Below are positions 28,101 through 36,504 of a stretch of 64,000 nt of DNA, piece after piece. The translations under genes were made by a program, and so were the position numbers. The notes beneath the pieces are model-generated. The model was not told the DNA's origin. It worked only from the letters and a program-made list of their open reading frames with translations, and searched no databases. Source of the stretch: Acidobacteriota bacterium (lineage in GTDB: Bacteria > Acidobacteriota > Vicinamibacteria > Vicinamibacterales > CAVVIG01); the NCBI GenBank assembly GCA_018268955.1, contig JAFDVO010000013.1, positions 87,612-151,611 of the forward strand, given 5' to 3'. The number at the start of each line of letters is the position of its first letter. Position 1 is the first letter of the stretch.

Positions 28101-28238
28101 TCGCGCCCAGTTGCCGGCGAGTTTCACCGCGTCGGTCGCGTAGAGGACCACCTCGGGCGCCGCGGCCCTGGCCGGCGAGGCCGCCAGCATCAGGCAGGCA
28201 CACGCCGCCCACACACCCCTGAGGGCTTCTTTCCGCAT
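25104..28238 (-). CDS. Secreted beta-helix protein with a shared N-terminal module and two CBM6-like domains
   Basis: A 1044-residue secreted protein. Order: signal peptide (about 1-26, ending ASPARAA); a module of about 180 residues (27-210) shared with two other proteins of the island; two CBM6-like carbohydrate-binding domains (about 225-375 and 380-530, with EAEDFDNGG, GEWLVYDV and TGSWQTW); a Thr/Gly/Ser/Pro linker; and a parallel beta-helix (about 570-1044, starting IVKQGDDLQAAINAAQPGDT). The beta-helix is closely related to 22534-24069. A GGAG site precedes the ATG. It shares a 640-base control region with a divergent gene of similar layout. Probably binds and cuts or edits an extracellular glycan. 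No PEP-CTERM or other sorting tail is seen. Confidence 0.87.
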   Translation of the reverse strand: MRKEALRGVWAACACLMLAASPARAAAPEVVLYATDAVKLAGNWARTADTTAARGQALVSTDQGWSSTNAPLASPTDYVEFTFTAPASTPYHVWLRLRAGNDNKYNDSVFAQFSDAGANGAGVYALGSTSGLTLNLQSANGAVLSGWGWVDGAYWLSQAPVVAFTTSGMHTIRIQTREDGVRLDQVVLSPVTYLKTSPGQVLGDSTIVPRASTPVLAATPFNAVPFALPGTVEAEDFDNGGAGLAYKDVDAVNAGGAYRTTAVDIEAASEGGYDVGWIAPGEWLVYDVTVPAPGTYRFEARVASPAAGGTFHVEVAGVDVTGPLTIPATGSWQTWQTIAKMVSLDGGPQQIRIVFDANGASGAVGNLNWFRVSPATPQPFTGAPIALPGTIDVSRYDLGDEGIAYHDTTAGNDGGAVRTGGVDLEASSLGGSDIGWTADGEWVSYTVNVTTAGNYAITAKVASPYTSGLMHLKVGTVSTATQPVPATGGWQTWRDLNWTAALAAGTQVLTIYVDTGGFNLGSVIVAPVPTVTGPSGNTGTTPGSSTPTTGTPSTGSTTGDTTSPTPATRRVIVKQGDDLQAAINAAQPGDTLLLQAGATFVGNFTLPAKTGSSVVTIRTDIADPVPAGTRITPAAATSLARLKSPNTVAALATEAYAHHYVIQLLDFAANVGGYGEVISLGDGSNAQNSLAMVPHDIVVDRVYVHGDASGQKRGIGLNSASTTIRDSYIANIWYVGQDSQAIAGWNGPGPYTVTNNYLEAASENFLLGGADPAIVDLIPSDLSFTRNYVTKPLAWRSNSSINVKNLFELKNAQRVTIDGNVFENNWLAAQSGYALVFTGRSQDGYAPWSVVQNLTFTNNIVRHVASAINILGKDYRFPSGTSGHFVFRNNLFEDVSGANWGGDGRFMLINGGVDITVDHNTILQSGSSVLYADTNPVQQFTMTNNIAPDNAWAIMGGGASPGNGTIKTYFPGSMFLRGVWAGSNPGYYPTGNFYPANMDAVGFVDLKGGDYHLAPSSLYRNAALDGADAGANIDAVRAATAGVK

Positions 28239-28877
28239 TGTCGTTACTCCGTGCTCGGTATGAGGACCGCCAGCGGCCAGAGCCGCTGCTGGCGCACTCA
28301 TGGGGCAACGGGACGACCAGCGGGAAGAGGCAGGACGTTCTGGCGACAGGTGGTGCAGAACGCTCGAGGTCGGCGGCGCACGGATCTGAAACGTCGATCA
28401 CGATCCTGTCGCGTCGGTCGCGTCGACAACGGCTGGGTGACCGGAAAACGTATCAGGTCAGTTCACGTACACCGCGTCGGGCCACAGAACCGTGGCTTCT
28501 GTGCAGGTTTTGTATCTCAACACAACTCAACAGTTATCTTTACGTACGTTGAAATTCGCCTGATAACTTCAAGGTTTCGCACTCGAGCTGAGCGTCGGCG
28601 CGTAATCCTTACGATACGGCTCAGTTGTGAGTCTGTGCACGGCCGTGCGCGTCTCTCGCGAAGGCGCGGGAAACCTGTGAGAAAGCGCATGTCCCCGTGG
28701 TGGTCCTCCACTTGCCCTTTCCAGGGCGGCTCGGCTCGTACCCGACCTGGGCCGGCCGAATTTCCTGAAATCAGTTCCTCGTCGCTGAATCGCCTGGACG
28801 GCGCGCACTCGAGCGCTGCGCCCGACGCGAGCGCGGAGTGTCCGGCGGGGAACCGTGTGTGTGCCGACGGAGGGCAG
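28239..28877. promoter_or_regulatory. Divergent control region between two module-bearing secreted enzymes
   Basis: This 639-base gap holds no convincing gene. Its centre (28500-28570) is clearly richer in A and T than the surroundings, with the 8-base palindrome ACGTACGT at 28542-28549 and a 7-base inverted repeat, AGTTATC at 28532-28538 and GATAACT at 28562-28568. Two sites facing outward resemble sigma-54 promoters with an altered -24: TGGTCGTCCCGTTGCC (28304-28319, minus) and TGGTCCTCCACTTGCC (28701-28716, plus). Together they suggest joint control of the two divergent genes. Confidence 0.4.
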
Positions 28878-31322
28878 ATGTTGAAGCGAACGTGGCTTGG
28901 TGTGATCGCGGGCTGCGCCATGGCGATCGGGAGCGCGGCGACAGCCGCCGCACAGGACATCGTGCTGTACACGTCCGATGTGACCGTAGCCCAGGGCAAT
29001 TGGGGCGCGGTTTCGGACGCCGGTGCGGCTGGCGGCCAGCGCATGACGAGCAACGACAGCGGATGGTCGTCGCCCAACGCGGCGCTCGCGAATCCATCCG
29101 ACTACTTCGAGGCGACCTTCACCGCTCCCTCGTTCACGACGTACCACGTCTGGCTGCGGATGCGCGCTGGCAGCAACTCCAAGTGGAACGATTCCGTGTG
29201 GGTGCAGTTCAACGATGCGGCCGACCCGAATGGGTCCGCGGCGTACCGCATTGGCACGACCGACGCGCTGCTGGTCAACCTCGAGCCGTGCAGCAATTGC
29301 GGCGTGTCGAACTGGGGATGGGCGGACAAGGGCTATTGGGTGTCCCAGAGCGCGCTGGTGATGTTCGGCGCCCGCGGCACTCACACCATCCGCGTGCAGA
29401 CGCGTGAGGACGGCGCGCAGATCGACCAGATCGTCCTGAGCCCGGCCACCTACCTGAATCGCGCACCGGGACAGGGCTCCAACGACGCCACAATCCTGAC
29501 CCACAACAATGGATCGGCGACCGGCACGACGAGCGGTGGGACGACCTCCGGATCGACCGGCACCTCGACCCCGTATCTCGGGTCGCCCGTGAACCTGCCC
29601 GGCACCGTCAACGCGCAGGACTTCGACAACGGTGGTGAAGGCGCTGGCTATCACGACACGTCGAAGGGGAACAACGGGGGCGCGGACCGCTCGGGCGACG
29701 TCGACATCGAGCCGAGCAGCGACGGCGGCAACAACGTCGGCTGGATCGAGGGTGGGGAGTGGCTGAACTACTCCGTCAACGTGACCACGTCCGGCAACTA
29801 CACCGTGCAACTGCGAGTCGCGTCGCCCAGCGGCGGCGGTTCGATGCACGTCGGCTTCAACAAGAGCAATGTCTGGACGGCCGCCTCGATTCCCGCGACC
29901 GGAAGCTGGCAGACCTGGACGACGGTGAACGTGCCGGTGACTCTGACGGCTGGCACCCAGCTGCTCACGCTTGGGTTCGACACGGCGGGCTTTAACATCA
30001 ACCGCGTCACCGTGGTGGCCGCCGCGGGTGGCCCCACCGGCGGCACGACCGGTGGGACCACCACCTCAGGGTCGCCGACCCCCTACAACGGCAACGGCGC
30101 CGCGATCCCGGGCACCATACAGGCGGAGGACTTCGACAACGGCGGCGAGGGCGTGGCGTATCACGACGCGTCCGCGGGCAACAGCGGTGGCGCCTATCGC
30201 AGCACCGACGTGGACATCGAGTCTAGCGCGGGAGGCGGCTACAACGTCGGCTGGACCGCCGCGGGTGAGTACCTGAACTACACGGTGAACGTCGCCAGCG
30301 CGGGCAGCTACACGGTGCAGCTGCGGGTGGCGACCCCCAGCAACGGTGGCCTGCACGTCGGCTTCAGCACGTCCAACGTGTGGAGTGCCGTCTCGGTTCC
30401 GTCGACGGGCGGGTGGCAGGCCTGGACGACCGTGAACGTCCCGGTGACGCTCGTGGCCGGGCGCCAGCTGCTGACCCTCATGGTCGACTCCGGTAGCGTC
30501 AACTTCGACAGCGTCACGGTGACGGCGGGCAGCGGCAGCGGTAGCGGAAGCGGCTCCACGCCGGCGCCGAGCAACAGCGGCGGCAGCTACACGACGAGCG
30601 GCTCGTTCCGCATGATGACCTGGAACATCCAGCACGGCACCAACGCCAGCGGCGCCTACAACCTGACGGCACAGGCGCAGTTCATCGCCAGCCAGAAGCC
30701 GGATGTCGTTGCGCTTCAGGAAGTGGAGACCTGGGACGAGAACCAGCCGCAGCGGCTCAAGCAGCTGCTCGAACAGTACACGGGGAACTCGTGGACCGTC
30801 GTCTGGGCTCCCGTCATCAATGCCGCCGGCACCGAGGGGAACGTGATCCTGACACGGCTGCCGGTCTCCGCCCAGAACACCTTCCAGATGCACGCGACGA
30901 GCGACTACAGCATCATGTATGCGAACCGCGCGGCCGCACAGGCGACCGTGAAGGTCGGCAACGTCGACGTCAACGTCTTCTCGACGCACCTGGATTACTA
31001 CAGCACCAGCTACCGGACGATCCAGGAGCAGCAGCTCATGACCTGGGCGCTGAACTTCGGCGGCCCTCGGCTCATCGGCGGCGACTTCAACTCGTGGTGG
31101 GGCGAGTACTGGATCACGAACATGCAGACCCAGTACACCGACACGTGGCAGGACTACACCGGCAGCAACCAGAACGGCTACACGGTCAACAACGCCGTGC
31201 GGTTCGACTACATCTTCCGCTCGATGGACGGCGGCTGGCGTGTGACCCCGACCAACTGCTGGGTGCCGGTCACCTCGCTCTCGGACCACAACCCGGTGAT
31301 CGCCGACTACCGGGTGCAGTAA
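28878..31322 (+). CDS. Secreted endonuclease/exonuclease/phosphatase-fold protein with shared module and two CBM6-like domains
   Basis: An 814-residue protein: signal peptide (1-25, ending ATAAAQ), the shared module (26-210), two CBM6-like domains (about 233-383 and 405-550; the second opens IQAEDFDNGGEGVAYHD), a Gly/Ser linker, and a C-terminal endonuclease/exonuclease/phosphatase domain (577-814). Catalytic signatures of that fold are complete: MTWNIQHG, ALQEVE, STHLD, GGDFNSWW and LSDHNPV. The fold serves DNases, phosphodiesterases and lipid phosphatases; with carbohydrate-binding modules attached it could cut extracellular DNA or a phosphodiester-linked glycan in the matrix (inference). 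GGAGG precedes the ATG. It is the only plus-strand gene between 24912 and 59680, so it is set apart from the operon. Confidence 0.87.
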   Translation: MLKRTWLGVIAGCAMAIGSAATAAAQDIVLYTSDVTVAQGNWGAVSDAGAAGGQRMTSNDSGWSSPNAALANPSDYFEATFTAPSFTTYHVWLRMRAGSNSKWNDSVWVQFNDAADPNGSAAYRIGTTDALLVNLEPCSNCGVSNWGWADKGYWVSQSALVMFGARGTHTIRVQTREDGAQIDQIVLSPATYLNRAPGQGSNDATILTHNNGSATGTTSGGTTSGSTGTSTPYLGSPVNLPGTVNAQDFDNGGEGAGYHDTSKGNNGGADRSGDVDIEPSSDGGNNVGWIEGGEWLNYSVNVTTSGNYTVQLRVASPSGGGSMHVGFNKSNVWTAASIPATGSWQTWTTVNVPVTLTAGTQLLTLGFDTAGFNINRVTVVAAAGGPTGGTTGGTTTSGSPTPYNGNGAAIPGTIQAEDFDNGGEGVAYHDASAGNSGGAYRSTDVDIESSAGGGYNVGWTAAGEYLNYTVNVASAGSYTVQLRVATPSNGGLHVGFSTSNVWSAVSVPSTGGWQAWTTVNVPVTLVAGRQLLTLMVDSGSVNFDSVTVTAGSGSGSGSGSTPAPSNSGGSYTTSGSFRMMTWNIQHGTNASGAYNLTAQAQFIASQKPDVVALQEVETWDENQPQRLKQLLEQYTGNSWTVVWAPVINAAGTEGNVILTRLPVSAQNTFQMHATSDYSIMYANRAAAQATVKVGNVDVNVFSTHLDYYSTSYRTIQEQQLMTWALNFGGPRLIGGDFNSWWGEYWITNMQTQYTDTWQDYTGSNQNGYTVNNAVRFDYIFRSMDGGWRVTPTNCWVPVTSLSDHNPVIADYRVQ

Positions 31323-31395
31323 GGGACGTTAGAAGTTAGAAGTCAGACGTGAGAAGTCAGAGCTCAGAATTCAGCATTCTGAGTTCTGGCTTCGG
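31323..31395. repeat. Word-repeat hairpin (element 2), running into the flippase gene
   Basis: Seven-base words near AGAAGTC are repeated about four times, then give way to the complementary form (CTGAGTTCTGGCTTC). A perfect 8-base stem, CTCAGAAT at 31363-31370 and ATTCTGAG at 31376-31383, sits in it. The right part overlaps the last codons of the flippase gene and supplies its stop. It lies between convergent genes and may terminate both. Confidence 0.65.
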
Positions 31396-32988
31396 AGCGC
31401 CGGCCCGCTGCGGTCGAAGCCGCAGCAGGAACGACCGGTAGCGCGCTCGAGTGGCCGCATCGAACCCGATCGTCACCAGCCCCACCAGATAGACTACGCC
31501 GACCAGTGCGCCCTCCGCGACAACGCCCACCAGATGGTCAGGGGGCATCAGCATCCGTAGCGCAGCGCACGTCGCGGCGGCCGGCATTGCCGCAATCAGC
31601 GGCGGCAGCGCCACCTGCCGCAGCAACGCTCCCGGCTTGACGCCTGCCTCCCGGCACGCGACCGGCAGCAGCACGCCGAGGTTCGCAATCAGGATCGGCA
31701 CCGCCGTGCCGATCGCCACGCCGACAAGCCCCACCAACCGGATCAACACGACGCTGAGCGCGAGGTTGGCCAGGGCTTCCGCGAGCGCGGTGAATGCGAC
31801 GAGGCGATGCTTCCCGGTGCCGAGCAGCAGGTTCCCCAGGGGACCCTGTCCCACGAGGACGATGCCGGTGAGCGCCAGCACGTACAGCGGCACGACCGCT
31901 GCCTCGAACCCCGGCCCCATCCACGTCCGCACCAGCGGTTCACCGAAGCCGATCAGACAGACGGTCACGCCTCCGACCAGCACGAGCGCAATCCGGGTCC
32001 CCTCGATCAGCAGACCGCGAAGGGCTTCGCGCTGGCTGGCTGCGCCGAGGCGAACGACAACCGGAAACAGCAGCGAGTTGAACTGCACGCACAGCTGCCG
32101 TTGATAGTCGGCCAGCCGCAGCGCCACCGCGTAGATGCCCACCGCTGTGGTCCCCAGCACTCCGCCAACGACGATGTTGTCGAGGTTGAAGCCGATCTGG
32201 ATGGCGACATCGATGAGGAACAAGTAGATGCTGAACGCGGTCACGTCGCGAACGATCGTGCGGTCGAACAACGATCGACGGATGCGCATCTCGGGGAACG
32301 CACGCCGCGCGGTCCACGCATACGCGCCGTAGCTGGCGAGGCCGACCGCCGTCGTGGCGCTCACGAGCGGCACGAGCCCGCCACCGTTGACGAGCACCAG
32401 CACCGTGGCCACCGCGTTCGCCACCGACACGACCAGCGCGACCATGTTGTTCAGCGCGAAGCGCTGCCGCGCCGTGGTCACGGCCCCGAACACCGTCATC
32501 GGGAAGCCGACGGCGATGCGCACGCCCATGATGCCGAGTAGCTGCTGCGCGCGCACGATGTCAGCCGGCGGCAGGTTGGGGAAGTGCGGGATGACGAGGA
32601 ACGTGATGCCGACGACGCCCACGCCAGCGAGGCACCCGAGCACCGCGTAGACCAGCACGAACGTGCTGAGGACCCGGTTCACGCCGTCCAGATCACGACG
32701 CGCGTCAGCTTCAGCGATGTGGCGGACGAGACCGCTCCCGTACCCGAGATCCAGCAGCTGGAAGTAGTACGTGAACGAGGCGACAAGCATCCAGAGCCCG
32801 TATTCGGCCGTGCCGAGGTGCCGCACGGTGAACGGCATGAGGAACACGCCGATCGCGATGTTCGCGATCAGCAGCGTGTATTTCGTCGCTGTGCCGGTGA
32901 AGAGTGTCCACGCGAGCGACGGGGGTGCGCCGGTCGGCGAGGGCTCGGGGGCGTGGCCGGGATCAGCCGCAGAAGGGGTCGGGAGCAT
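31357..32988 (-). CDS. Polysaccharide flippase (Wzx-like, MOP superfamily)
   Basis: A 543-residue integral membrane protein with 12 or more hydrophobic segments, starting after a 30-residue proline-rich lead. The opening FTVRHLGTAEYGLWMLVASF and the DLGYGSGLVRHIAEA segment are typical of O-unit/exopolysaccharide flippases that move lipid-linked repeat units to the outer leaflet. The last residues (PELRMLNSEL) are encoded inside the word-repeat element, so the original C-terminus has been replaced or extended by it. It is the last gene of the run that begins with the assembly core. A second flippase of the same type lies at 49987-51567, so two different lipid-linked units may be handled. Confidence 0.88.
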   Translation of the reverse strand: MLPTPSAADPGHAPEPSPTGAPPSLAWTLFTGTATKYTLLIANIAIGVFLMPFTVRHLGTAEYGLWMLVASFTYYFQLLDLGYGSGLVRHIAEADARRDLDGVNRVLSTFVLVYAVLGCLAGVGVVGITFLVIPHFPNLPPADIVRAQQLLGIMGVRIAVGFPMTVFGAVTTARQRFALNNMVALVVSVANAVATVLVLVNGGGLVPLVSATTAVGLASYGAYAWTARRAFPEMRIRRSLFDRTIVRDVTAFSIYLFLIDVAIQIGFNLDNIVVGGVLGTTAVGIYAVALRLADYQRQLCVQFNSLLFPVVVRLGAASQREALRGLLIEGTRIALVLVGGVTVCLIGFGEPLVRTWMGPGFEAAVVPLYVLALTGIVLVGQGPLGNLLLGTGKHRLVAFTALAEALANLALSVVLIRLVGLVGVAIGTAVPILIANLGVLLPVACREAGVKPGALLRQVALPPLIAAMPAAATCAALRMLMPPDHLVGVVAEGALVGVVYLVGLVTIGFDAATRARYRSFLLRLRPQRAGAPKPELRMLNSEL

Positions 32989-33026
32989 GGCCGCTAACCG
33001 TTGAGCATGAACCGGGCCAGCACACC

Positions 33027-34025
33027 TCAGTTGCGATGCGCGTTGAGGCGCGGGTCGGTCGCGAACTCCTCGAGGAGCACCGGAATCAGGCGCTCGGTGA
33101 ATTGCGCCGCGCCGGTTTCGTTCAGGTGAAAGCCGTCGCGGTAGAGATTCGCGCCGAAGGTGCCCGAGGTCACGGGCCTGAGCACGGCGACGTGATTCGC
33201 GTCGGCTGCCGCCATCAATGCGTCGGAGCCATCATCGGGGTTGAGCAGGGGCGGGACGAGGAGCACGAGCTGTGTGCCGTGCGCCTCGGTGACCGCGCGG
33301 AGACGGGCGATCCGCGACGCGAGGACCGGCTCGATGTCCTGCGTCACCATGGGCCTGTGGTCGACCGCACTCGACATGTTCATGAAATCCGCCAGGTCCG
33401 GCATGATGTGCCGCAGCACGAAGGTCCGCATCTCGGTGCGTGCACCCCAGAACTTGCTCACGCCCGCAAACAGCAGCCCGCTCGCCTGTGTGGGATGCAT
33501 CCCGAGATCGAGCGCCACGCGTGGCAGGTCGCTCCGACTCATCATGTACTGCGCCGAGTAATCGCCTCGGATGTTCGGGCTGAGCCAGTGGCCGGTGCCG
33601 AGCATCACCAGCACGATGTCCGGTCGCGCGCCCTCATTGAACAGTCGTCGCAGCCCATAGAGCCAGTCGTAGTAGACGGTCTGTTCGACCATGTACCGCC
33701 GTGCATCGAAGCGGTCTCCGAGCGACCCGCGCAGCCGCTCGAAGTCGACCCCCTCGTCCAGCAGCGAGTTGCCGATCACGAGGAGATGGCGCCCGTGCAC
33801 GCCGTCCTGACCGATGCGGACGGCCGACCGGTACTCCGCGACCATTCGCCGCTGGATCTTGCTGGCGCGATCGAGCCCGGTGCGAGCCACGACCTCGAGC
33901 CCGCCGGCCACGAGGGCACAGCCGATTGCCAGCGCCCATGTCGCGCGCCGCAGCCGCGCATGCCGCTCGCCAATCGTCAGCGGCCGCGCGCTCGACGTGT
34001 CAGAAACGGAAGTAGATGAACGCAT
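33027..34025 (-). CDS. SGNH-type membrane-anchored protein, partner of the MBOAT acyltransferase
   Basis: A 332-residue protein with one N-terminal membrane anchor (about 30-48, WALAIGCALVAGGLEVVA). The rest faces outside and has SGNH-hydrolase signs: GNSLLDEG near residue 85 (block I with Ser) and YRDGFHLNETG near 300 (Asp-x-x-His). In alginate and similar systems, such AlgJ/AlgX-like proteins work with an AlgI-type MBOAT protein to O-acetylate the polymer. Its gene overlaps the MBOAT gene by 26 bases, which supports the pairing. Start at the ATG at 34025. No ribosome site is obvious, consistent with coupling. Confidence 0.75.
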   Translation of the reverse strand: MRSSTSVSDTSSARPLTIGERHARLRRATWALAIGCALVAGGLEVVARTGLDRASKIQRRMVAEYRSAVRIGQDGVHGRHLLVIGNSLLDEGVDFERLRGSLGDRFDARRYMVEQTVYYDWLYGLRRLFNEGARPDIVLVMLGTGHWLSPNIRGDYSAQYMMSRSDLPRVALDLGMHPTQASGLLFAGVSKFWGARTEMRTFVLRHIMPDLADFMNMSSAVDHRPMVTQDIEPVLASRIARLRAVTEAHGTQLVLLVPPLLNPDDGSDALMAAADANHVAVLRPVTSGTFGANLYRDGFHLNETGAAQFTERLIPVLLEEFATDPRLNAHRN

Positions 34026-35457
34026 TGAGCTGGTTTGCCGCCAGGACGGCCACGAGGCTCATCAGCCCTACGCCAACAGCCACGCGCCGTGTGTCCACCG
34101 CGTGCTCGAATAGATACTCCTCGCCGCGTCGCTCGTTGATCAGGTCCATGACGAACAAGGGGATGGAAAAGATCGCGAGGAACCGCAGCGCGATGCCGTA
34201 TTCGGGCGCCCACGCCAGCACGGTCAGGCCGCGCAGCATCGCGAACGCCGCGTGCACGCTCTCGGCGCGGAAGAAAATCCACGCGAGGCAGACGAGATGG
34301 AAGATCGCGACACGGGCCACCCAGGGCCTGAGCGTCAGCAGGCTGTCGCCCGCTGTCACGTCACGGCTCGTGGCCGGCGTCGTCTCCCGTCGCAGGTGCC
34401 CGGTCGTCCGTGTCACTGCCCGTTCGATCGCGAGCCAGCCGCCGTGGATGCCGCCCCAGACCACGAACGTCCAGTTCGCACCGTGCCAGAGCCCGCCGAG
34501 CAGCATCGTGAGCAACAGGTTGCGGTACGTCATCGCCTCGCCGTGGCGATTGCCGCCGAGCGGGATGTACAGGTAATCCCGCAACCAGGTGCTGAGGCTG
34601 ATGTGCCACCGACGCCAGAAGTCCTGAAGGCTCGTCGCGAGGTATGGTTGCCGGAAGTTCACCATGAAGTGGAACCCGAGCAGCTGCGCGCTGCCGCGGG
34701 CGATGTCGCTATAGCCGCTGAAATCGCCGTAGATCTGCCAGGCGAACGCGTACACGCCGAGCAGGGTGGTGGCGAGGTTCGGATGTCCGAGTCGGCCCGA
34801 GAACGCGGCGTCGGCAATCAGCGCGCAGTTGTCGGCGATGACGGTCTTCCGGAACAGGCCGGACAGGATCAGCATCAGCCCGCTGAAGAAGCGCTCCTGG
34901 TCGAACGTCCGCGGGGCCTGCACCTGCGGGAGCAGGTGGTCCGGCCGCTGAATCGGGCCCGCAATCAAGTGCGGGAACAGGCTGATGAACAGCGCGTACT
35001 CGATGAGCGAGTCCGCCGGCTCCAGCTTCCGGTGGTACACGTCGACGATGTAGGCGACCTCCTGGAACGTGTAGAAGGAGATGCCGGGCGGCAGCAGGAT
35101 GCGGAGGGTCGTGACCGGCACTTGGTGGAAGCCAAGGCTCTCGAGGACCGTTGCGAACGAGTCGACGAAGAAGTTGAAGTACTTGAAGGCGGCGAGGAAG
35201 CCGAGGTTGACGACAAGCGAGACGGTCAGCAGCAGTCGGCGCCGACGCTGGTCTTCAGACGAGGCGATCGCGCGCGCGCAGTAGTAGTCCACGACCGTCG
35301 AGGCCGCAATCAGGCCGAGGAACCGCACGTCCCACCAGCCGTAGAACACGTAGCTCGCTGCGAGCAGCATCCGGTTCTGGCTGCGCCAGCCCAGTCGCCA
35401 GTAGAGGAAGACGACCGCCGCGAGGAAGAACGCGTAGACCGGTGTGTCGAAGAACAT
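34000..35457 (-). CDS. MBOAT O-acyltransferase (AlgI-like)
   Basis: A 485-residue membrane protein of the MBOAT family, with about ten hydrophobic segments. It moves an acyl group, usually acetyl, across the membrane for transfer to a polysaccharide. Family marks are SFYTFQEVAYIVDVY, FPHLIAGPIQRP, the QDFWRRWHISLSTWLRDYLY segment (with the first histidine), YIPLGGNR and GGLWHGANWTFVVWG with the catalytic histidine near residue 320. The start MFFDTPVYAFFL is also typical of the AlgI group. It overlaps its SGNH partner by 26 bases and follows the glycosyltransferase at 35461 by three bases. The polymer modified is presumably the one made by this island. Confidence 0.9.
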   Translation of the reverse strand: MFFDTPVYAFFLAAVVFLYWRLGWRSQNRMLLAASYVFYGWWDVRFLGLIAASTVVDYYCARAIASSEDQRRRRLLLTVSLVVNLGFLAAFKYFNFFVDSFATVLESLGFHQVPVTTLRILLPPGISFYTFQEVAYIVDVYHRKLEPADSLIEYALFISLFPHLIAGPIQRPDHLLPQVQAPRTFDQERFFSGLMLILSGLFRKTVIADNCALIADAAFSGRLGHPNLATTLLGVYAFAWQIYGDFSGYSDIARGSAQLLGFHFMVNFRQPYLATSLQDFWRRWHISLSTWLRDYLYIPLGGNRHGEAMTYRNLLLTMLLGGLWHGANWTFVVWGGIHGGWLAIERAVTRTTGHLRRETTPATSRDVTAGDSLLTLRPWVARVAIFHLVCLAWIFFRAESVHAAFAMLRGLTVLAWAPEYGIALRFLAIFSIPLFVMDLINERRGEEYLFEHAVDTRRVAVGVGLMSLVAVLAANQLNAFIYFRF

Positions 35458-35460
35458 GCC

Positions 35461-36504
35461 TCAGTTCCTCATCAGCCGCTCGTCGCTGCCGACGCGTGGT
35501 GCTGCCTGCGGCAGCGCGGCGGGCGCGCGACGGACCGAGCGGGACCAGCACTCCGAGAAGAGGCCGACGTACTGCAGCGTCTTCAGTTCCTCGATGAGCA
35601 GCGCCAGCGAGTCGGTGCGGCCGATCGTCTTCGCGTATCGCATCACCTGCGTCGCCGCCTGCCTGTAGAGGAAGCGGGGTACCCCGCCGATGCGCGGCAC
35701 CTTCTTCAGATCGAGGTCTGGAAACAGGTCGGCCAGCATCAACGCGTTCGTCTTGCCGTGCCAGTAGAACCACTGGCGGAAGTACTTGCGCGTCAGGCGC
35801 GAGGCGGGCACGTAGTGCCGAACGGCAACGCGCGGATCGTAGTAGCCGCGATACAGTCCGTGGCGCCGCAGTCGCACGAAGATCTCGTGGTCTTCACCGG
35901 AGATCAGCGTGTTGTTCACCTTGCCCAGGTCGGTGCGCCAGCCACCGATCGTGAGCAGGGCGGACCGGGCGAACGACAGGTTGGCGCCAATCGGCAGCCG
36001 CTGACTGTGGCTCTCGGGCAGGTAATCTGCCGGCTCGTCGCCGTAGTCGACGATCGCCAGCGGTCCCCAGATGTCCTGCGCCCGCGCGGTGAGCAGTTCC
36101 GGCGGCGGCACCGATCCCCATCGGGGGATGACCTTGCCGAAGACGAACGTCAGCGGCTCCTTCGTCCGGAACGCATCGACGATGCGGACGAGCCACTCGT
36201 CGCTCGGCAGCACGTCATCGTCCGTGAGCGCGATGACGTCTCCCTGTGCGTGTGAGAGGCCCAGGTTCAGCGCGAAGCTCTTGCCCTGGCGCGTCTCCCG
36301 CAGGCCGATGACCGGGAACGGGCCGGTGCGGGCGGCCTCGTCGATGACCAGCGGTGTGTTGTCGGTGGAGTTGTTGTCGACGACCAGGATCTCGACGGTG
36401 CAGTCCGCAGGTGGCTGCAGCGTCTGCAGCTTCAGCATGGTCTCGCGCAGCAGGCGTGCGCGGTTGTACGTGCAGATGAGCACCGAGACAGAGCGGACGT
36501 TCAT
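35461..36504 (-). CDS. Family 2 glycosyltransferase
   Basis: A 347-residue GT-A enzyme. MNVRSVSVLICTYNRARLL opens it; then VVDNNSTDNT, GKSFALNLGL, the DXD-like TDDDV and the SGEDHEIFVRLRRHG acceptor motif. Two further genes of the same type follow upstream, and all three share the GANxxxxR, GEDHE and YFRxWxxxxG blocks, so they arose by duplication. The ATG at 36504 overlaps the stop of the preceding gene (ATGA). The C-terminal 80 residues include a conserved GVPRFLYRQA stretch, perhaps membrane-associated. Sugar specificity is unknown. Confidence 0.87.
   Translation of the reverse strand: MNVRSVSVLICTYNRARLLRETMLKLQTLQPPADCTVEILVVDNNSTDNTPLVIDEAARTGPFPVIGLRETRQGKSFALNLGLSHAQGDVIALTDDDVLPSDEWLVRIVDAFRTKEPLTFVFGKVIPRWGSVPPPELLTARAQDIWGPLAIVDYGDEPADYLPESHSQRLPIGANLSFARSALLTIGGWRTDLGKVNNTLISGEDHEIFVRLRRHGLYRGYYDPRVAVRHYVPASRLTRKYFRQWFYWHGKTNALMLADLFPDLDLKKVPRIGGVPRFLYRQAATQVMRYAKTIGRTDSLALLIEELKTLQYVGLFSECWSRSVRRAPAALPQAAPRVGSDERLMRN

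Noticed and set aside
26826..28877. Long upstream extension of the endonuclease/phosphatase-fold protein
   Set aside because: It is antisense to the beta-helix gene and lies before a clear signal peptide with ribosome site at 28878.
7214..35457. A true alginate operon, because of AlgD, AlgI-like and lyase-like proteins
   Set aside because: No Alg8, Alg44, AlgK, AlgE or AlgG equivalent is visible, and the assembly genes are of the Wzx/Wzy type.
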